DNA of 64,000 nt, from positions 1 through 64,000 of the forward strand of contig NZ_PQHZ01000032.1 of assembly GCF_003385185.1 (NCBI RefSeq), read 5' to 3'. Shown in pieces: positions 51,404-60,783 of the stretch. How positions within the stretch are numbered: the first letter of the stretch is position 1; the number at the start of each line of letters is the position of its first letter. Source of the DNA: Amycolatopsis palatopharyngis (GTDB lineage Bacteria; Actinomycetota; Actinomycetes; Mycobacteriales; Pseudonocardiaceae). A model generated the notes under the pieces. It saw only the letters and a list, made by a program, of their open reading frames with translations. It made no database searches and was not told the origin of the DNA. The position numbers and the translations under genes were made by a program.

Positions 51404-52935
51404 CGCACACCTCCCGCGCCGAGCACCGCCACGCGGTACGGACCGCCGTCGAGCAGGTCCACCGCGGCCCGCTCCCCCACTCCCGACAGCGGCCCGGCCA
51501 GAACCGCGATCGCCACCCCGGCAGCCACGAGACCGCCGGCGGACAGCAACATCGGCCAGGACGTCGCGGCGGTGCCGACGGTCACCTGGTCGCTCGGGTC
51601 CGGGTCGGGAAACGGCTCGCGTGTCCTGCCCCAGAACGCGCCCACCCAGACCTTGCCCATGGCGTACAGCGTCAGCAGGCTGGTCAGGACCGCACAGGCC
51701 GTGACGACATAGGCCATCGGCGTCGCGACCTGCGCTCCGGCCTGCAGCAACGTCACCTTTGCCACGAACCCGGAGAACGGCGGGATCCCGGCCAGGCTCA
51801 GCGCCGGCACCGCGAACAACGCCGCGACCAGTGGATAGGCCGTGGCGACACCGGACATGTCACGAATGGACACCGTGCCCGTCCGTCTCGTCACCACACC
51901 ACTGATCAGGAACAAGGTGGTCTGCACGATGATGTGGTGCACCACGTACAGGATCAGTCCCGTCAGGCCGGCCACGGTGAACAGCGCAAGCCCGAAGAGC
52001 ATGTAGCCGATGTGGCTGACCAGCAGGAACGACAGCAGGCGGTTGATGTCGTTCTGCGCGATCGCGCCCAGTGCTCCCACCAGCATGGTGAGCAGCGCCA
52101 GAGCCAGCAGCGGCGTCCAGCTCGAGGCACTGTCGAATACGAGCGTCTGGGTGCGGACCAGCGCGTACACGCCCACCTTCGTCAGCAGGCCGGCGAACAC
52201 GGCGGTGATCGGCGCGGGCGCGGTCGGATAGCTGTCCGGAAGCCAGAAGTGCAGCGGCACGAGCGCGGACTTGATACCGAAGACCACCACGGCGAGCAGC
52301 CCGAGGCTGGTCCGCACCCCGGACGGGAGTTCCTGCATCTTGACCGAGAGATCGGCGAGATTCACCGTCCCCGTCGCGGCGTAGACCAGGGCGATCAGCG
52401 TGACGAACAACATGGACGACGTGAGGCTGACGATCACGTACGTCATACCCGCCTGGACCCGTTTGGCGTTGGTCCGCTGGGTGATCAGCACGTATGAGGC
52501 GGTCAGCATCATCTCGAAGGCGACGAACAGGTTGAACAGGTCGCCGGTGAGGTAGGCGAGAGCGACACCCGAGCACAGCACCAGATACATCGGATGGAAC
52601 GGCAGCGACCGGATCTGCGGCCTGCCCTCGGTGATTCCCTGCCCGATGGCGAAGATCAGCACCGCCAGCATGACCACTGTGGACACGAGCAGCAGCAGCG
52701 CCGCGAGCCGGTCCGCGACCAGCACGATGCCGAACGGCGGCGCGTGCCCGCCGACCTGCAGCACGAGTGGGCCATCACCGTCGGCGAGGACCAGCAGCAC
52801 GGCGGCGACGGTCGCGACCGCGGCCAGTACCGAAACACCGAGCACCCGCTGCACCACCTGGGAGCGTCCCGCGACAATGGACAGCCCCGCGGCCAGCAAC
52901 GGCAGCAGGACCGGCAGGGCGACGAGCATCGTCAT
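51400..52935 (-). CDS. mrpD: Mrp Na+/H+ antiporter subunit D
   Basis: This 511-residue NuoM/NuoN-like proton-channel subunit has about 14 TM segments. The key region LVPLHFWLPDSYPTAPAPITAVFAGLLTKVGVYAL holds the conserved lysines of complex I-type antiporters. It overlaps mrpC and mrpE by 4 bp. Confidence 0.95.
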   Translation of the reverse strand: MTMLVALPVLLPLLAAGLSIVAGRSQVVQRVLGVSVLAAVATVAAVLLVLADGDGPLVLQVGGHAPPFGIVLVADRLAALLLLVSTVVMLAVLIFAIGQGITEGRPQIRSLPFHPMYLVLCSGVALAYLTGDLFNLFVAFEMMLTASYVLITQRTNAKRVQAGMTYVIVSLTSSMLFVTLIALVYAATGTVNLADLSVKMQELPSGVRTSLGLLAVVVFGIKSALVPLHFWLPDSYPTAPAPITAVFAGLLTKVGVYALVRTQTLVFDSASSWTPLLALALLTMLVGALGAIAQNDINRLLSFLLVSHIGYMLFGLALFTVAGLTGLILYVVHHIIVQTTLFLISGVVTRRTGTVSIRDMSGVATAYPLVAALFAVPALSLAGIPPFSGFVAKVTLLQAGAQVATPMAYVVTACAVLTSLLTLYAMGKVWVGAFWGRTREPFPDPDPSDQVTVGTAATSWPMLLSAGGLVAAGVAIAVLAGPLSGVGERAAVDLLDGGPYRVAVLGAGGVR

Positions 52936-53369
52936 GAATGCCCCCCGCGCGTCGCCGGTCCGCTCGCGGTCTCGCCGGCTCCCTCGGGTTCGTCCGGTTC
53001 GTTGCCCCAGTCCTCCACCATGTTCCCGATCCGGCGGTCCTCGAGGTCGTCCTGGACCTGGTCGTGCCCACGCAGCACCCAGGACCGGTAGGCGAGCGCG
53101 AGCAGGAACGTGGTGGTGCCGAAGGTGATGACGATGGCCGTCAGTGCGAGCGCCTGGGGTAACGGATCGGCCATGTCCGCAGGGGCGGCGGAGCCGACGA
53201 ACGCCGGTGCACCGGACGGACCGCCCGCGACCTGGAGGAACAGGTTCGTGCCGTGCCCGAGGATCACGAGACCGAGCACCACCCGCATCAGCGAGCGCTG
53301 CATGATCAGGTAGAAGCCCACCGAGTACAGCACGGCGATCACGGCGGCCATGATGATGTTGATCGTCAC
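52932..53369 (-). CDS. mrpC: Mrp Na+/H+ antiporter subunit C
   Basis: This 145-residue NuoK-like subunit has three TM segments, with SLMRVVLGLVILGHGTNLFL and PQALALTAIVITFG typical of MrpC. Its hydrophilic C-terminus is longer than usual, with about 45 residues rich in Asp, Glu and Gly. Confidence 0.94.
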   Translation of the reverse strand: MTINIIMAAVIAVLYSVGFYLIMQRSLMRVVLGLVILGHGTNLFLQVAGGPSGAPAFVGSAAPADMADPLPQALALTAIVITFGTTTFLLALAYRSWVLRGHDQVQDDLEDRRIGNMVEDWGNEPDEPEGAGETASGPATRGGHS

Positions 53370-53944
53370 TGTGTCCCCTCCTCGCCGTGCCGGGTCTCGC
53401 GTACCTGCTCCTCGAGTTCCCGGGTCTCGATGCCCGCGCCGAGGGTGCGCAGCAGTTCCAGGACCGCGCCCGTGACCAGCAGGTAGATCCCGAGGTCGAA
53501 GATCACACTGCTGGGGAGTTCGATCTCGCCGAGCACGGGAGGGTGCGCGACCCAGATGGCACTGGACAGGACGGGTTCACCGAACATCGCCGGCACCAGC
53601 GCCGTGAGGACCGCGAGGGTCAGGCCACCGCCCATCACCACGGGCGGGCTGATCCGGATCGCGGCGGCCAGCTCCTCGCTACCTCCGGCGACGTACCGGA
53701 GCACGAAGGCGAGGCCGGCCACGAGACCGCCGGAGAACCCGCCTCCCGCGTCGTGATGCCCCGCGAACAGCAGGTAGACCGAGACGACCAGCACCGTGGG
53801 GAACAGGATGCGGACACTCACCTCGAGCAGCAGCGATCGGCGCCAGCCGCGGTGGGTCTGGCAGGCCAGCAGCCACCGTTGTTCCGGCTGGTCCCAATCT
53901 CCCCACAGCCCGCGTTGCCCCGGGGTGCCCGCGTCCTGATTCAT
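53366..53944 (-). CDS. mrpB: Mrp Na+/H+ antiporter subunit B
   Basis: This 192-residue subunit has four TM segments and the block LLFAGHHDAGGGFSGGLVAGLAF typical of MrpB. An N-terminal soluble extension of about 40 residues, with GDWDQPEQRWLLACQTHRG, is unlike shorter homologues. It overlaps mrpA and mrpC by 4 bp. Confidence 0.93.
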   Translation of the reverse strand: MNQDAGTPGQRGLWGDWDQPEQRWLLACQTHRGWRRSLLLEVSVRILFPTVLVVSVYLLFAGHHDAGGGFSGGLVAGLAFVLRYVAGGSEELAAAIRISPPVVMGGGLTLAVLTALVPAMFGEPVLSSAIWVAHPPVLGEIELPSSVIFDLGIYLLVTGAVLELLRTLGAGIETRELEEQVRETRHGEEGTQ

Positions 53945-56277
53945 GCCCGTATGTCCTCCTCCTGCTGGGACTCGCCCTCGGCCTCGGGGACGTGCCTCCT
54001 GCGCCTCGTATGCGCGGCGAGACCGAGGCTCGCGACGCCGGTCGCGGTCACCAGCAGGACGGTGATCTCCCCGACGGTGTCCAGCGCCCGGAAGTCGACG
54101 AGGATCGCGTTGACGACGTTGTGCGCACCCGCCTCGGGCATAGCCCTCGCGATGTACTCACGGCTCGCCTCCAGCGGGCGCTCACGGACCGTGGAGAACA
54201 GCACCGCGACGAGTGCGACGAACAATCCGCCGCATACGGCCACAGCCCCCTTCAGCCAGCGCCTGCTCGGGTCGGGCTTGCGGCCGTGGGTGAACGAAGG
54301 CGGGAGCCTGCGCAACACCAGCACGAAGATCACCAGGCTGAGCGACTCCACCAGGAACTGGGCCAATGCGAGGTCCACGCCCCCGTACACGACGAACAGC
54401 CCGCCGATCCCGTAGCCGACCATGCCGGTGAGCAACACCGCGGTCAGCCTGCGGCGGGCCAGCGGCACGGTCACCGCCGCGGCGAGTACCGCCGCGGCGA
54501 GTGGCAGCTGCAGCCAGGAGTCCCACCAGCCCATACCCGCGGGCCAGACCACACCGGCGAACAGCCCCGCGCTCGGCAGGACGATCACCGTGACGAGGAT
54601 GATCCCCAGGTAGGCGGGCAGCGAACCGGTTTGCACCCGGCCGGTCACGCCGTGCGCGGTCCGGTCGAGCGCGGAGACCACGGCCCGGTAACCGAGCTGG
54701 GCGTCCAGTGTCGTTGGCAGCAGCTGCCGATCCCAGCCGGGGAAGCGCGCGTAGATCAGGTACCCACCGCCGAGCACGAGTGCCGAGAGCAGCAGCGGCA
54801 GGGATACGCCGTGCCACAGCGCGAGGTGATACGGCTCTGGACCCGCTGGATATGCCTCGGCGTAGCCGGAGGCCACCTTTCCCACCCAGCCCACGGCGAG
54901 ACCGAAACCGAGCGAGGCCGCGACCGGCAGCAGTACCGGCGTCGTGAAACCCCACTCCGGTCTGCGGGCCTCCACGGGATCGACTCCGCGCTTCGTACCG
55001 AAGGCACCGAGGACGAACCGCAGGCTGTAGGCGACGGTGAACAGCGAGCCGAGCACTAGGCCGATGAGGATCAGCACGTCCCGGACGCTGCCGTGGGCGA
55101 ACGCCTCGAGGGCGGCCTCCTTGCCGACGTATCCCAGCAGGGGCGGGACTCCGGCCATCGAGGCCGCGGCGAGTGTCACCAGCACGGCGAGCAAGGGCCA
55201 TCGCCTGCCGAGGCCCGACAGTTGCCTGATGTCCCTTGTCCCCGCCCGTTTGTCGATCACTCCCGCGCTGAGGAACAGCGCCGACTTGAACAGTCCGTGT
55301 GCCAGCACCATCGCCGCGCCGGCGACCGCCGCGGTGTGAGTGCCCACGCCGACCAGCACGATCAGGAAGCCGAGCTGGCTGATCGTGCCGAAGGCGAGCA
55401 GCTCCTTGAGGTCGTGCTGGCGCATCGCCTGGACACCGCCGAGCACCATGCTGCACAGCCCGACCACCACGACCGGCACCCACCAGGCCGGCAGTGCGGC
55501 GAAGGCGGGCGCGAACCGGGCCACCAGGTAGACGCCTGCCTTGACCATCGCCGCCGCGTGCAGATAGGCGCTCACCGGTGTGGGTGCGACCATCGCCGCG
55601 GGCAACCACGGATGGAACGGCACCTGGGCGGACTTGGTGAACGCCCCGAGCAGGATCAGCAGCACGGCCACGTTCACCACGGCACCACTTGGCGGGTCCG
55701 CGACGATCTCGGAGATGCGGAAGGTTCCGGCTGCGTCGCCCAGCAGGATCAGTCCGAGCAGCATCGCCAGTCCGCCGAACGTCGTGACGAGCAGTGCCTG
55801 TGTCGCCGATCGCCGCAGCGCTCTCGTCGCCCCGTCCCCACCGACGAGCAGGAACGAGCAGACCGTGGTCAGCTCCCAGAACACGTAGAACGACAGCACG
55901 TCGTCGGCGACGACCAGCCCGAGCATCGCCCCGGCGAACACCAGCAACACGGTGGCCTCACGACCGGCTCCGTGCTCCCCCTTCGCGTAGGTCACGTAGT
56001 AGGCCAGCACCAGCGCGCCGACACCGGAGACCAGCACGATCATCAGCAGGGACAGGGCATCGAGCCGCACGGTGAACTCAAGGCCGATGGCCGGGGCCCA
56101 GGCCAGCGACTCGGTCACCGGCCGGCCGTCGAGCACTCCCCCGGCACGGGTCAGGACGAGCACCAGCGTCGCGGCCGGGACCAGCGCGGCGACGGCGAAC
56201 ACCGCCCTGCCCCGGTAGCGAGCCACGACCGGCAACACCGCGGCCACCACGAGGTGTGCCGCGATGGCGATCAACAT
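53941..56277 (-). CDS. mrpA: Mrp Na+/H+ antiporter subunit A
   Basis: This 778-residue NuoL-like subunit heads the operon. AFTKSAQVPFHPWLPAAMVAPTPVSAYLHAAAMVKAGVYL is the proton-channel core, broken here only by citation of its lysines. The C-terminal region has the MrpA-specific domains, and the last part resembles MrpB-type segments. With B-G it forms a complete seven-subunit antiporter exporting Na+ (or K+) for H+. The gene faces the TrkA-C/CPA2 pair. Confidence 0.94.
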   Translation of the reverse strand: MLIAIAAHLVVAAVLPVVARYRGRAVFAVAALVPAATLVLVLTRAGGVLDGRPVTESLAWAPAIGLEFTVRLDALSLLMIVLVSGVGALVLAYYVTYAKGEHGAGREATVLLVFAGAMLGLVVADDVLSFYVFWELTTVCSFLLVGGDGATRALRRSATQALLVTTFGGLAMLLGLILLGDAAGTFRISEIVADPPSGAVVNVAVLLILLGAFTKSAQVPFHPWLPAAMVAPTPVSAYLHAAAMVKAGVYLVARFAPAFAALPAWWVPVVVVGLCSMVLGGVQAMRQHDLKELLAFGTISQLGFLIVLVGVGTHTAAVAGAAMVLAHGLFKSALFLSAGVIDKRAGTRDIRQLSGLGRRWPLLAVLVTLAAASMAGVPPLLGYVGKEAALEAFAHGSVRDVLILIGLVLGSLFTVAYSLRFVLGAFGTKRGVDPVEARRPEWGFTTPVLLPVAASLGFGLAVGWVGKVASGYAEAYPAGPEPYHLALWHGVSLPLLLSALVLGGGYLIYARFPGWDRQLLPTTLDAQLGYRAVVSALDRTAHGVTGRVQTGSLPAYLGIILVTVIVLPSAGLFAGVVWPAGMGWWDSWLQLPLAAAVLAAAVTVPLARRRLTAVLLTGMVGYGIGGLFVVYGGVDLALAQFLVESLSLVIFVLVLRRLPPSFTHGRKPDPSRRWLKGAVAVCGGLFVALVAVLFSTVRERPLEASREYIARAMPEAGAHNVVNAILVDFRALDTVGEITVLLVTATGVASLGLAAHTRRRRHVPEAEGESQQEEDIRA

Positions 56278-56448
56278 GCGGGCTCACCACCGTTTCCGCT
56301 CAGCCAGTGCCGGTATCACGGGCAACCGGGCCCGACGGTGCGCGCGGTTCGCCCACCAGCCAGGGCCCGGTTCGAACCGGAGGAGTACCCACCTACCCGG
56401 AAAGTGACACAAGCGACGCGGCGGGAGCGAGCAGGAGCGGCTCGGCTG

Positions 56449-56949
56449 ATGAGCTACCGTGGAAAAGTGAACGTCGAAGTAACGCCGTTGCCTGGGATCG
56501 GTGTTCGTAAGGATTTCGCTATCCGAAACGGTCGCCGAGTCGGCGTCGTCACCCACAGGGACGGCCAGATCGAGCTGATCGTGTCCAAGTCGGACGACCC
56601 GGACGCCTGCCTTGCCTCGCTGCCGCTCGAGGCCGAAGAGGCAGGCGCACTGGCCAACCTCCTCGGGGCTCCGCAGCTCGTGGCACAGCTGACCGAGGAG
56701 CACCGCGAGATCGCCGGTATCCACACCAAGCAGTTGCCGATCCGCTCCGGATCCCCGTTCGACGGCCGGACCCTCGCCGACACCACCATGCGGACCCGCA
56801 CGGGAGTGTCGGTCGTCGCGGTGATGCGCGCGGGACAGGTCAGCCCGTCGCCCGCACCCGACTTCACCTTCACCTCCGGCGACGTACTCGTCGCCGTTGG
56901 GACGTCGGAGGGCCTCGCTTCCGCGCTCAAGATCCTCAACCAGGGCTGA
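56449..56949 (+). CDS. TrkA-C domain regulatory subunit of cation:proton antiporter
   Basis: This 166-residue cytoplasmic protein has an N-terminal part VEVTPLPGIGVRKDF and a C-terminal RCK_C/TrkA-C domain with DGRTLADTTMRTRTGVSVVAVMR and FTSGDVLVAVGT. Such subunits gate CPA2 antiporters in response to nucleotides or ions. I use ATG 56449; GTG 56467 would give the family-typical N-terminus. It ends 6 bp before the antiporter gene. Confidence 0.88.
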   Translation: MSYRGKVNVEVTPLPGIGVRKDFAIRNGRRVGVVTHRDGQIELIVSKSDDPDACLASLPLEAEEAGALANLLGAPQLVAQLTEEHREIAGIHTKQLPIRSGSPFDGRTLADTTMRTRTGVSVVAVMRAGQVSPSPAPDFTFTSGDVLVAVGTSEGLASALKILNQG

Positions 56950-56955
56950 GGGCCG

Positions 56956-58137
56956 GTGCCCCACACAGCACTGGAGCTGATCGAGCTCGGCGCGGTCTTT
57001 TTCGTGCTCGGTGTGCTCGGCCGTCTCGCGGGCAAGATAGGCATGTCCCCGATTCCGCTGTATCTGATCGGCGGACTCTGCTTCGGTCAGGGCGGGCTGA
57101 TCCCGCTCACCGGCATCGACGGCTTCACCTCCCTCGCCAGCGAGATCGGTGTCGTGCTGCTCCTGCTGCTGCTCGGCCTGGAGTACTCCGCGGCCGAACT
57201 GGTCACCGGGATGAAGCGGTCCTGGACGGCCGGGCTGGTCGACATCGTGCTCAACGCCGCGCCCGGCGCCGCGGTGGCCCTCCTGCTCGGCTGGGGCGCG
57301 GTCGGCGCGCTGGTGATGGGCGGCATCACCTACATCTCGTCCTCGGGAATCATCGCGAAGGTCCTCGGCGACCTCGGCAGGCTCGGGAACCGGGAAACAC
57401 CCGTCGTACTTTCCATCCTCGTCTTCGAGGACCTGGTGATGGCGCTCTACCTGCCGATCCTGACCGCGGTCCTCGGTGGGATCAGTTTCCTCGGCGGGCT
57501 GCAGGCCGTCGGCATCTCCCTCGCCGTCATCACCGTGGTGCTGGTGATCGCGCTCAAGTACGGGCGCTACGTCTCGGCCGTGGTGGACAGCGAGGACCGC
57601 GAGGTGTTCCTGCTCAAGCTGCTCGGCACCGCACTGCTGGTCGCGGGCGTGGCCTCGGCCATGCAGGTGTCCGCGGCGGTCGGCGCGTTCCTGCTCGGAA
57701 TCGCGATCTCCGGCTCCACCGCGCATAACGCGACCCGCCTGCTCGAACCGTTGCGGGACCTGTTCGCCGCGATCTTCTTCGTCGTGTTCGGGCTGAACAC
57801 CGATCCCGCGGCCATCCCGCCGGTCCTCGGCGCGGCGATCGCACTCGCCGTGGTCACCACGTTCACCAAGATCGGCACCGGCTGGTGGGCGGCCCGCAGA
57901 CAGGGAATCGGCAGACTCGGCAGGGCGAGAGCCGGCGCCGCCCTCGTGGCCAGAGGCGAGTTCTCGATCATCATCGCCGGGCTCGCCGTCTCCGCGGGCG
58001 CCGTCGAGGGCAGACTGGCGGCGCTCGCGACCGCCTACGTGCTACTGATGGCGGCCCTCGGCCCCGTCGCGGCCCGCGTCGTCGAACCGGTGGCCCGCAC
58101 CCTGCAGGCCCGCCAACTAGCCAACACCCCCACCTAA
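56956..58137 (+). CDS. CPA2-type cation:proton antiporter (KefB/GdmA-like membrane part)
   Basis: This 393-residue protein has about 12 TM segments and CPA2 hallmarks such as GMSPIPLYLIGGLCFG, LLLLLLGLEYSAAEL and ISGSTAHNATRLLEPLRDLFAAIFFVVFG. It lacks its own RCK domain; the upstream TrkA-C gene supplies one. K+ or Na+ export in exchange for H+ is probable, but the ion cannot be read. The GTG start at 56956 lies directly after the regulator. Confidence 0.9.
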   Translation: MPHTALELIELGAVFFVLGVLGRLAGKIGMSPIPLYLIGGLCFGQGGLIPLTGIDGFTSLASEIGVVLLLLLLGLEYSAAELVTGMKRSWTAGLVDIVLNAAPGAAVALLLGWGAVGALVMGGITYISSSGIIAKVLGDLGRLGNRETPVVLSILVFEDLVMALYLPILTAVLGGISFLGGLQAVGISLAVITVVLVIALKYGRYVSAVVDSEDREVFLLKLLGTALLVAGVASAMQVSAAVGAFLLGIAISGSTAHNATRLLEPLRDLFAAIFFVVFGLNTDPAAIPPVLGAAIALAVVTTFTKIGTGWWAARRQGIGRLGRARAGAALVARGEFSIIIAGLAVSAGAVEGRLAALATAYVLLMAALGPVAARVVEPVARTLQARQLANTPT

Positions 58138-58138
58138 C

Positions 58139-58221
58139 CGACTTTGCAGTTCCCGGGCCCGACTTTGCAGTTCCCGGGCCGGAGTTGGCAGTTCCCGTGG
58201 CCCGAGTTGGCAGTTCCGGTC
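58139..58221. repeat. 21-bp tandem repeat between convergent genes
   Basis: Two exact copies of a 21-bp unit containing ACTTTGCAGTTCCCGGGCC occupy 58139-58159 and 58160-58180. Two degenerate copies with GAGTTGGCAGTTCCC follow at 58181-58202 and 58203-58221. The array fills the gap between the antiporter stop (58137) and the pseudouridine synthase stop (58220). Confidence 0.85.
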
Positions 58222-58972
58222 AGAGTCCCACTGCGCGGTACAGCGAGCCGACCTCGGCTTTGGTGAGCGGACGGAGGTTTCCCGGCTTCGGGCTGCCCAG
58301 CTGGACATCGCCCACCGCGGTGCGCACGAGTTTCTGGACAGGGTGACCCACCTCGGCGAGCAGCCTGCGCACGACGTGCTTGCGACCCTCATGCAGCACG
58401 ATCTCCACAAGCGTGCGGCCCGCCTGGGTGTCCTTGACCCGGAACTCGTCGACCTTCACCGGGCCGTCCTCCAGCTCCACCCCCGCGCGCAGCCGCTTGC
58501 CCAGTCCCCGTGGCACCGTGCCATCGACCTCCGCGAGGTAGGTCTTACGGACCTCGAAGGAAGGATGCATGAGCCGGTGCGCCAGATCGCCGTCGTTGGT
58601 CAGCAGCAGCAGACCCTCGGTATCGGCGTCCAGCCTGCCAACGTGGAAGATCCCCAGGGCACGGTCCTGGAGCTTGGCGCGAACGAAGTCGCCGACGCAG
58701 GGCCTGCCCTGGTCGTCGACCATCGTGCTGTGCACACCGCGCGGTTTGTTCATCGCCAGGTGTACCAGGTCGTCGCGCAGGATCACCCTGGTGCCGTCCA
58801 CGTGAATGACGGCGTTGTCGGGATCGACCCTGCGGCCGAACTCGCGGACGGTCTCGCCGTCCACGGTGACGCGGCCCTGTGCGATCAGGTCCTCGGCCGC
58901 CCGCCGCGAAGCGATTCCCGCCTTGGAGAGAACCTTCTGCAGGCGAACGCCCTCGGCTTCACTAGATGTCAT
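58220..58972 (-). CDS. RluB/RsuA-type pseudouridine synthase
   Basis: This 250-residue enzyme has an N-terminal S4 RNA-binding domain (RLQKVLSKAGIASRRAAEDLI) and a catalytic domain with the active Asp in HVGRLDADTEGLLLLTNDG. KPRGVHSTMVDDQGRP is also family-typical. It modifies a uridine of 23S or 16S rRNA, probably 23S given the scpAB linkage, as in Rv1711. The start overlaps the scpB stop by 11 bp. Confidence 0.93.
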   Translation of the reverse strand: MTSSEAEGVRLQKVLSKAGIASRRAAEDLIAQGRVTVDGETVREFGRRVDPDNAVIHVDGTRVILRDDLVHLAMNKPRGVHSTMVDDQGRPCVGDFVRAKLQDRALGIFHVGRLDADTEGLLLLTNDGDLAHRLMHPSFEVRKTYLAEVDGTVPRGLGKRLRAGVELEDGPVKVDEFRVKDTQAGRTLVEIVLHEGRKHVVRRLLAEVGHPVQKLVRTAVGDVQLGSPKPGNLRPLTKAEVGSLYRAVGL

Positions 58973-59849
58973 CGATCGTATCCACTTCCGGCAGCAGGGG
59001 GGCGATGGCGGGCAGATCCGTCAGGGACGACAGACCCAGGCGCTCGAGGAACAGTTCGGTGGTGACATACAGGGTGCCACCGGTCTCGGAGTCGGTACCG
59101 GTCTCCTCGATCAAGCCACGCGCGAGCAACGTCCGGATGACACCGTCGACGTTGACACCGCGCACAGCGGCCACCCGCGCCCTGGTGACCGGCTGGCGGT
59201 AGGCGATCACCGCGAGCGTCTCCAGTGCGGCCCTGGTCAGCTTCGACCGCTGACCGTCCAGCAGCAATTTCTCCACGAACGGGGCATAGGTGTCCCTGGT
59301 GTAGAACCGCCAGCCCTCGCCGACCCGGCGCAGGTCGATCCCGCTGCCCCGCTCGGTGAACCGCGTCGCCATCGAGCGCAATGTCTCGGTGACCCGCCGC
59401 GCCGGCTGCTCGACAGCGTCGGCCAATGACTCCTCGCTCGCGGGCGAGTCCACCACGAGCAGCAGAGCCTCCAGTGCGGACTCCAGGATCGCGTCATCGA
59501 GCACGTCGGGTCGTGAGTCGGGCTGGGCAAGCGCGACCAGCTCGTCGTCGGTCTGACCGTCGCCGAGAGGCTGCCCGTCGTCGAGGATCTGCTCCTCCTC
59601 GGCGCCGGCAGGTGCTGCTCCGGCGTCCCCGGCCTCGACGGACTCGTCCCGGACCGGCTCGTCCTGAGCGAACGCGCCGGCCTCAGCTTCGCCGGCGTCG
59701 GCCACGGCGCCGGCTTCGGTTACGGCTCTGGCGTCGGCGTCGGCGTCGGCGTCGGCTTCAGTCGCGGTCTCGCTCGTACCTCGCTCCGCGTACAGCTCGC
59801 TCACCGGACGGCTTCCGCCCCGCTCACCTTCCGCATCCGGCTCGCTCAC
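58962..59849 (-). CDS. scpB: Segregation and condensation protein ScpB, with long N-terminal extension
   Basis: This 295-residue protein partners ScpA and SMC. The family core is from about residue 110, with ALEALLLVVDSPASEESLA, LAVIAYRQPVTRARVAAVRGV and LIEETG. The first 110 residues are low-complexity, acidic and Ala-rich, including ADADADADARA encoded by a GTCGGC hexanucleotide run (about 59731-59757 on the plus strand). It overlaps scpA by 4 bp. Confidence 0.93.
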   Translation of the reverse strand: MSEPDAEGERGGSRPVSELYAERGTSETATEADADADADARAVTEAGAVADAGEAEAGAFAQDEPVRDESVEAGDAGAAPAGAEEEQILDDGQPLGDGQTDDELVALAQPDSRPDVLDDAILESALEALLLVVDSPASEESLADAVEQPARRVTETLRSMATRFTERGSGIDLRRVGEGWRFYTRDTYAPFVEKLLLDGQRSKLTRAALETLAVIAYRQPVTRARVAAVRGVNVDGVIRTLLARGLIEETGTDSETGGTLYVTTELFLERLGLSSLTDLPAIAPLLPEVDTIDDI

Positions 59850-60781
59850 CCATACTCCTCGTCATCAACGCGCGTGCGGTCCTCGTCGGCCGCGGCCGAC
59901 GCCTCGTCGAACGATCCGCCGATCCATCGCACGTGTAGTTCGTCCAGCGCCTCGGTCTGCTCGAACGACACGCTGGCCTCACGGTAGAGGTCGAGCAGCG
60001 CGAGGAAACGAGCCACCACCTCGATGGTGTGCTCGCAGTCCGACACCAGCTGGGTGAAGGTCGCCTGTCCCGACTCGGCCAGCCGGAGGCGCAGCACAGC
60101 GGCATGCTCACGTACCGAAACCTTGCCCGCGTGCAGGTGGTCCAACGACACCGTAGGCGGTGGCTTCGGCCGGAACACCGCCAGTGCGATCTCGGCAAAC
60201 TTCGCCGGGTCGACGCCGAGCATCACTTCCGGCAACAGCCCCAGATACCGTTCCTCCAACGCGACCGACCTTGGGTACCGGCGCAGCGCACCGGCCTCGA
60301 GTTCGGCGAACAGCGCGGCAACCTGCTTGTACGCCCGGTACTGCAGCACCCTGGCGAACAGCAGGTCCCGTGCCTCCAGCAGCGCCAGATCGTCCTCGTC
60401 CTCCACCTCGGCGGAGGGCAGCAGCCGAGCGGCCTTGAGATCGAGCAAGGTAGCCGCGATCACCAGGAACTCGGTCGTCTCGTCCAGATCCCACTCCGCG
60501 CCCAGGGCCCGCGTGTAGGCGATGAAGTCGTCGGTGACGGTATGCAGCGCGACCTCGGTGACGTCCAGTTGGTGCTGGGAGATCAGCTGCAGCAACAGGT
60601 CGAACGGGCCCTCGAAATTGGCCAGCTTGACCTTGAACCGTGCTGCGGACTTCTCCTCCGCCGGCACGGTGATCTCCTGCGGCAGGTCCACCAACTGGTC
60701 CGGCTCTGCCGGCTGTTCCGAGGATCCGGTGCGCTCCGCCTCGGGGGCGGCATGCGTCCCTTCGGCAGGTTCACTCGCCAT
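59846..60781 (-). CDS. scpA: Segregation and condensation protein ScpA
   Basis: This 311-residue kleisin links SMC heads with ScpB. FKVKLANFEGPFDLLLQLISQHQLDVTEV (N-terminal SMC-binding) and the C-terminal winged helix with FLALLDLYREASVSFEQTEALDELHVRW are typical. The first 45 residues are acidic and disordered-looking. It starts 2 bp after the next gene, in the parA-small protein-scpA-scpB-rlu operon. Confidence 0.95.
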   Translation of the reverse strand: MASEPAEGTHAAPEAERTGSSEQPAEPDQLVDLPQEITVPAEEKSAARFKVKLANFEGPFDLLLQLISQHQLDVTEVALHTVTDDFIAYTRALGAEWDLDETTEFLVIAATLLDLKAARLLPSAEVEDEDDLALLEARDLLFARVLQYRAYKQVAALFAELEAGALRRYPRSVALEERYLGLLPEVMLGVDPAKFAEIALAVFRPKPPPTVSLDHLHAGKVSVREHAAVLRLRLAESGQATFTQLVSDCEHTIEVVARFLALLDLYREASVSFEQTEALDELHVRWIGGSFDEASAAADEDRTRVDDEEYG

Positions 60782-60783
60782 TC

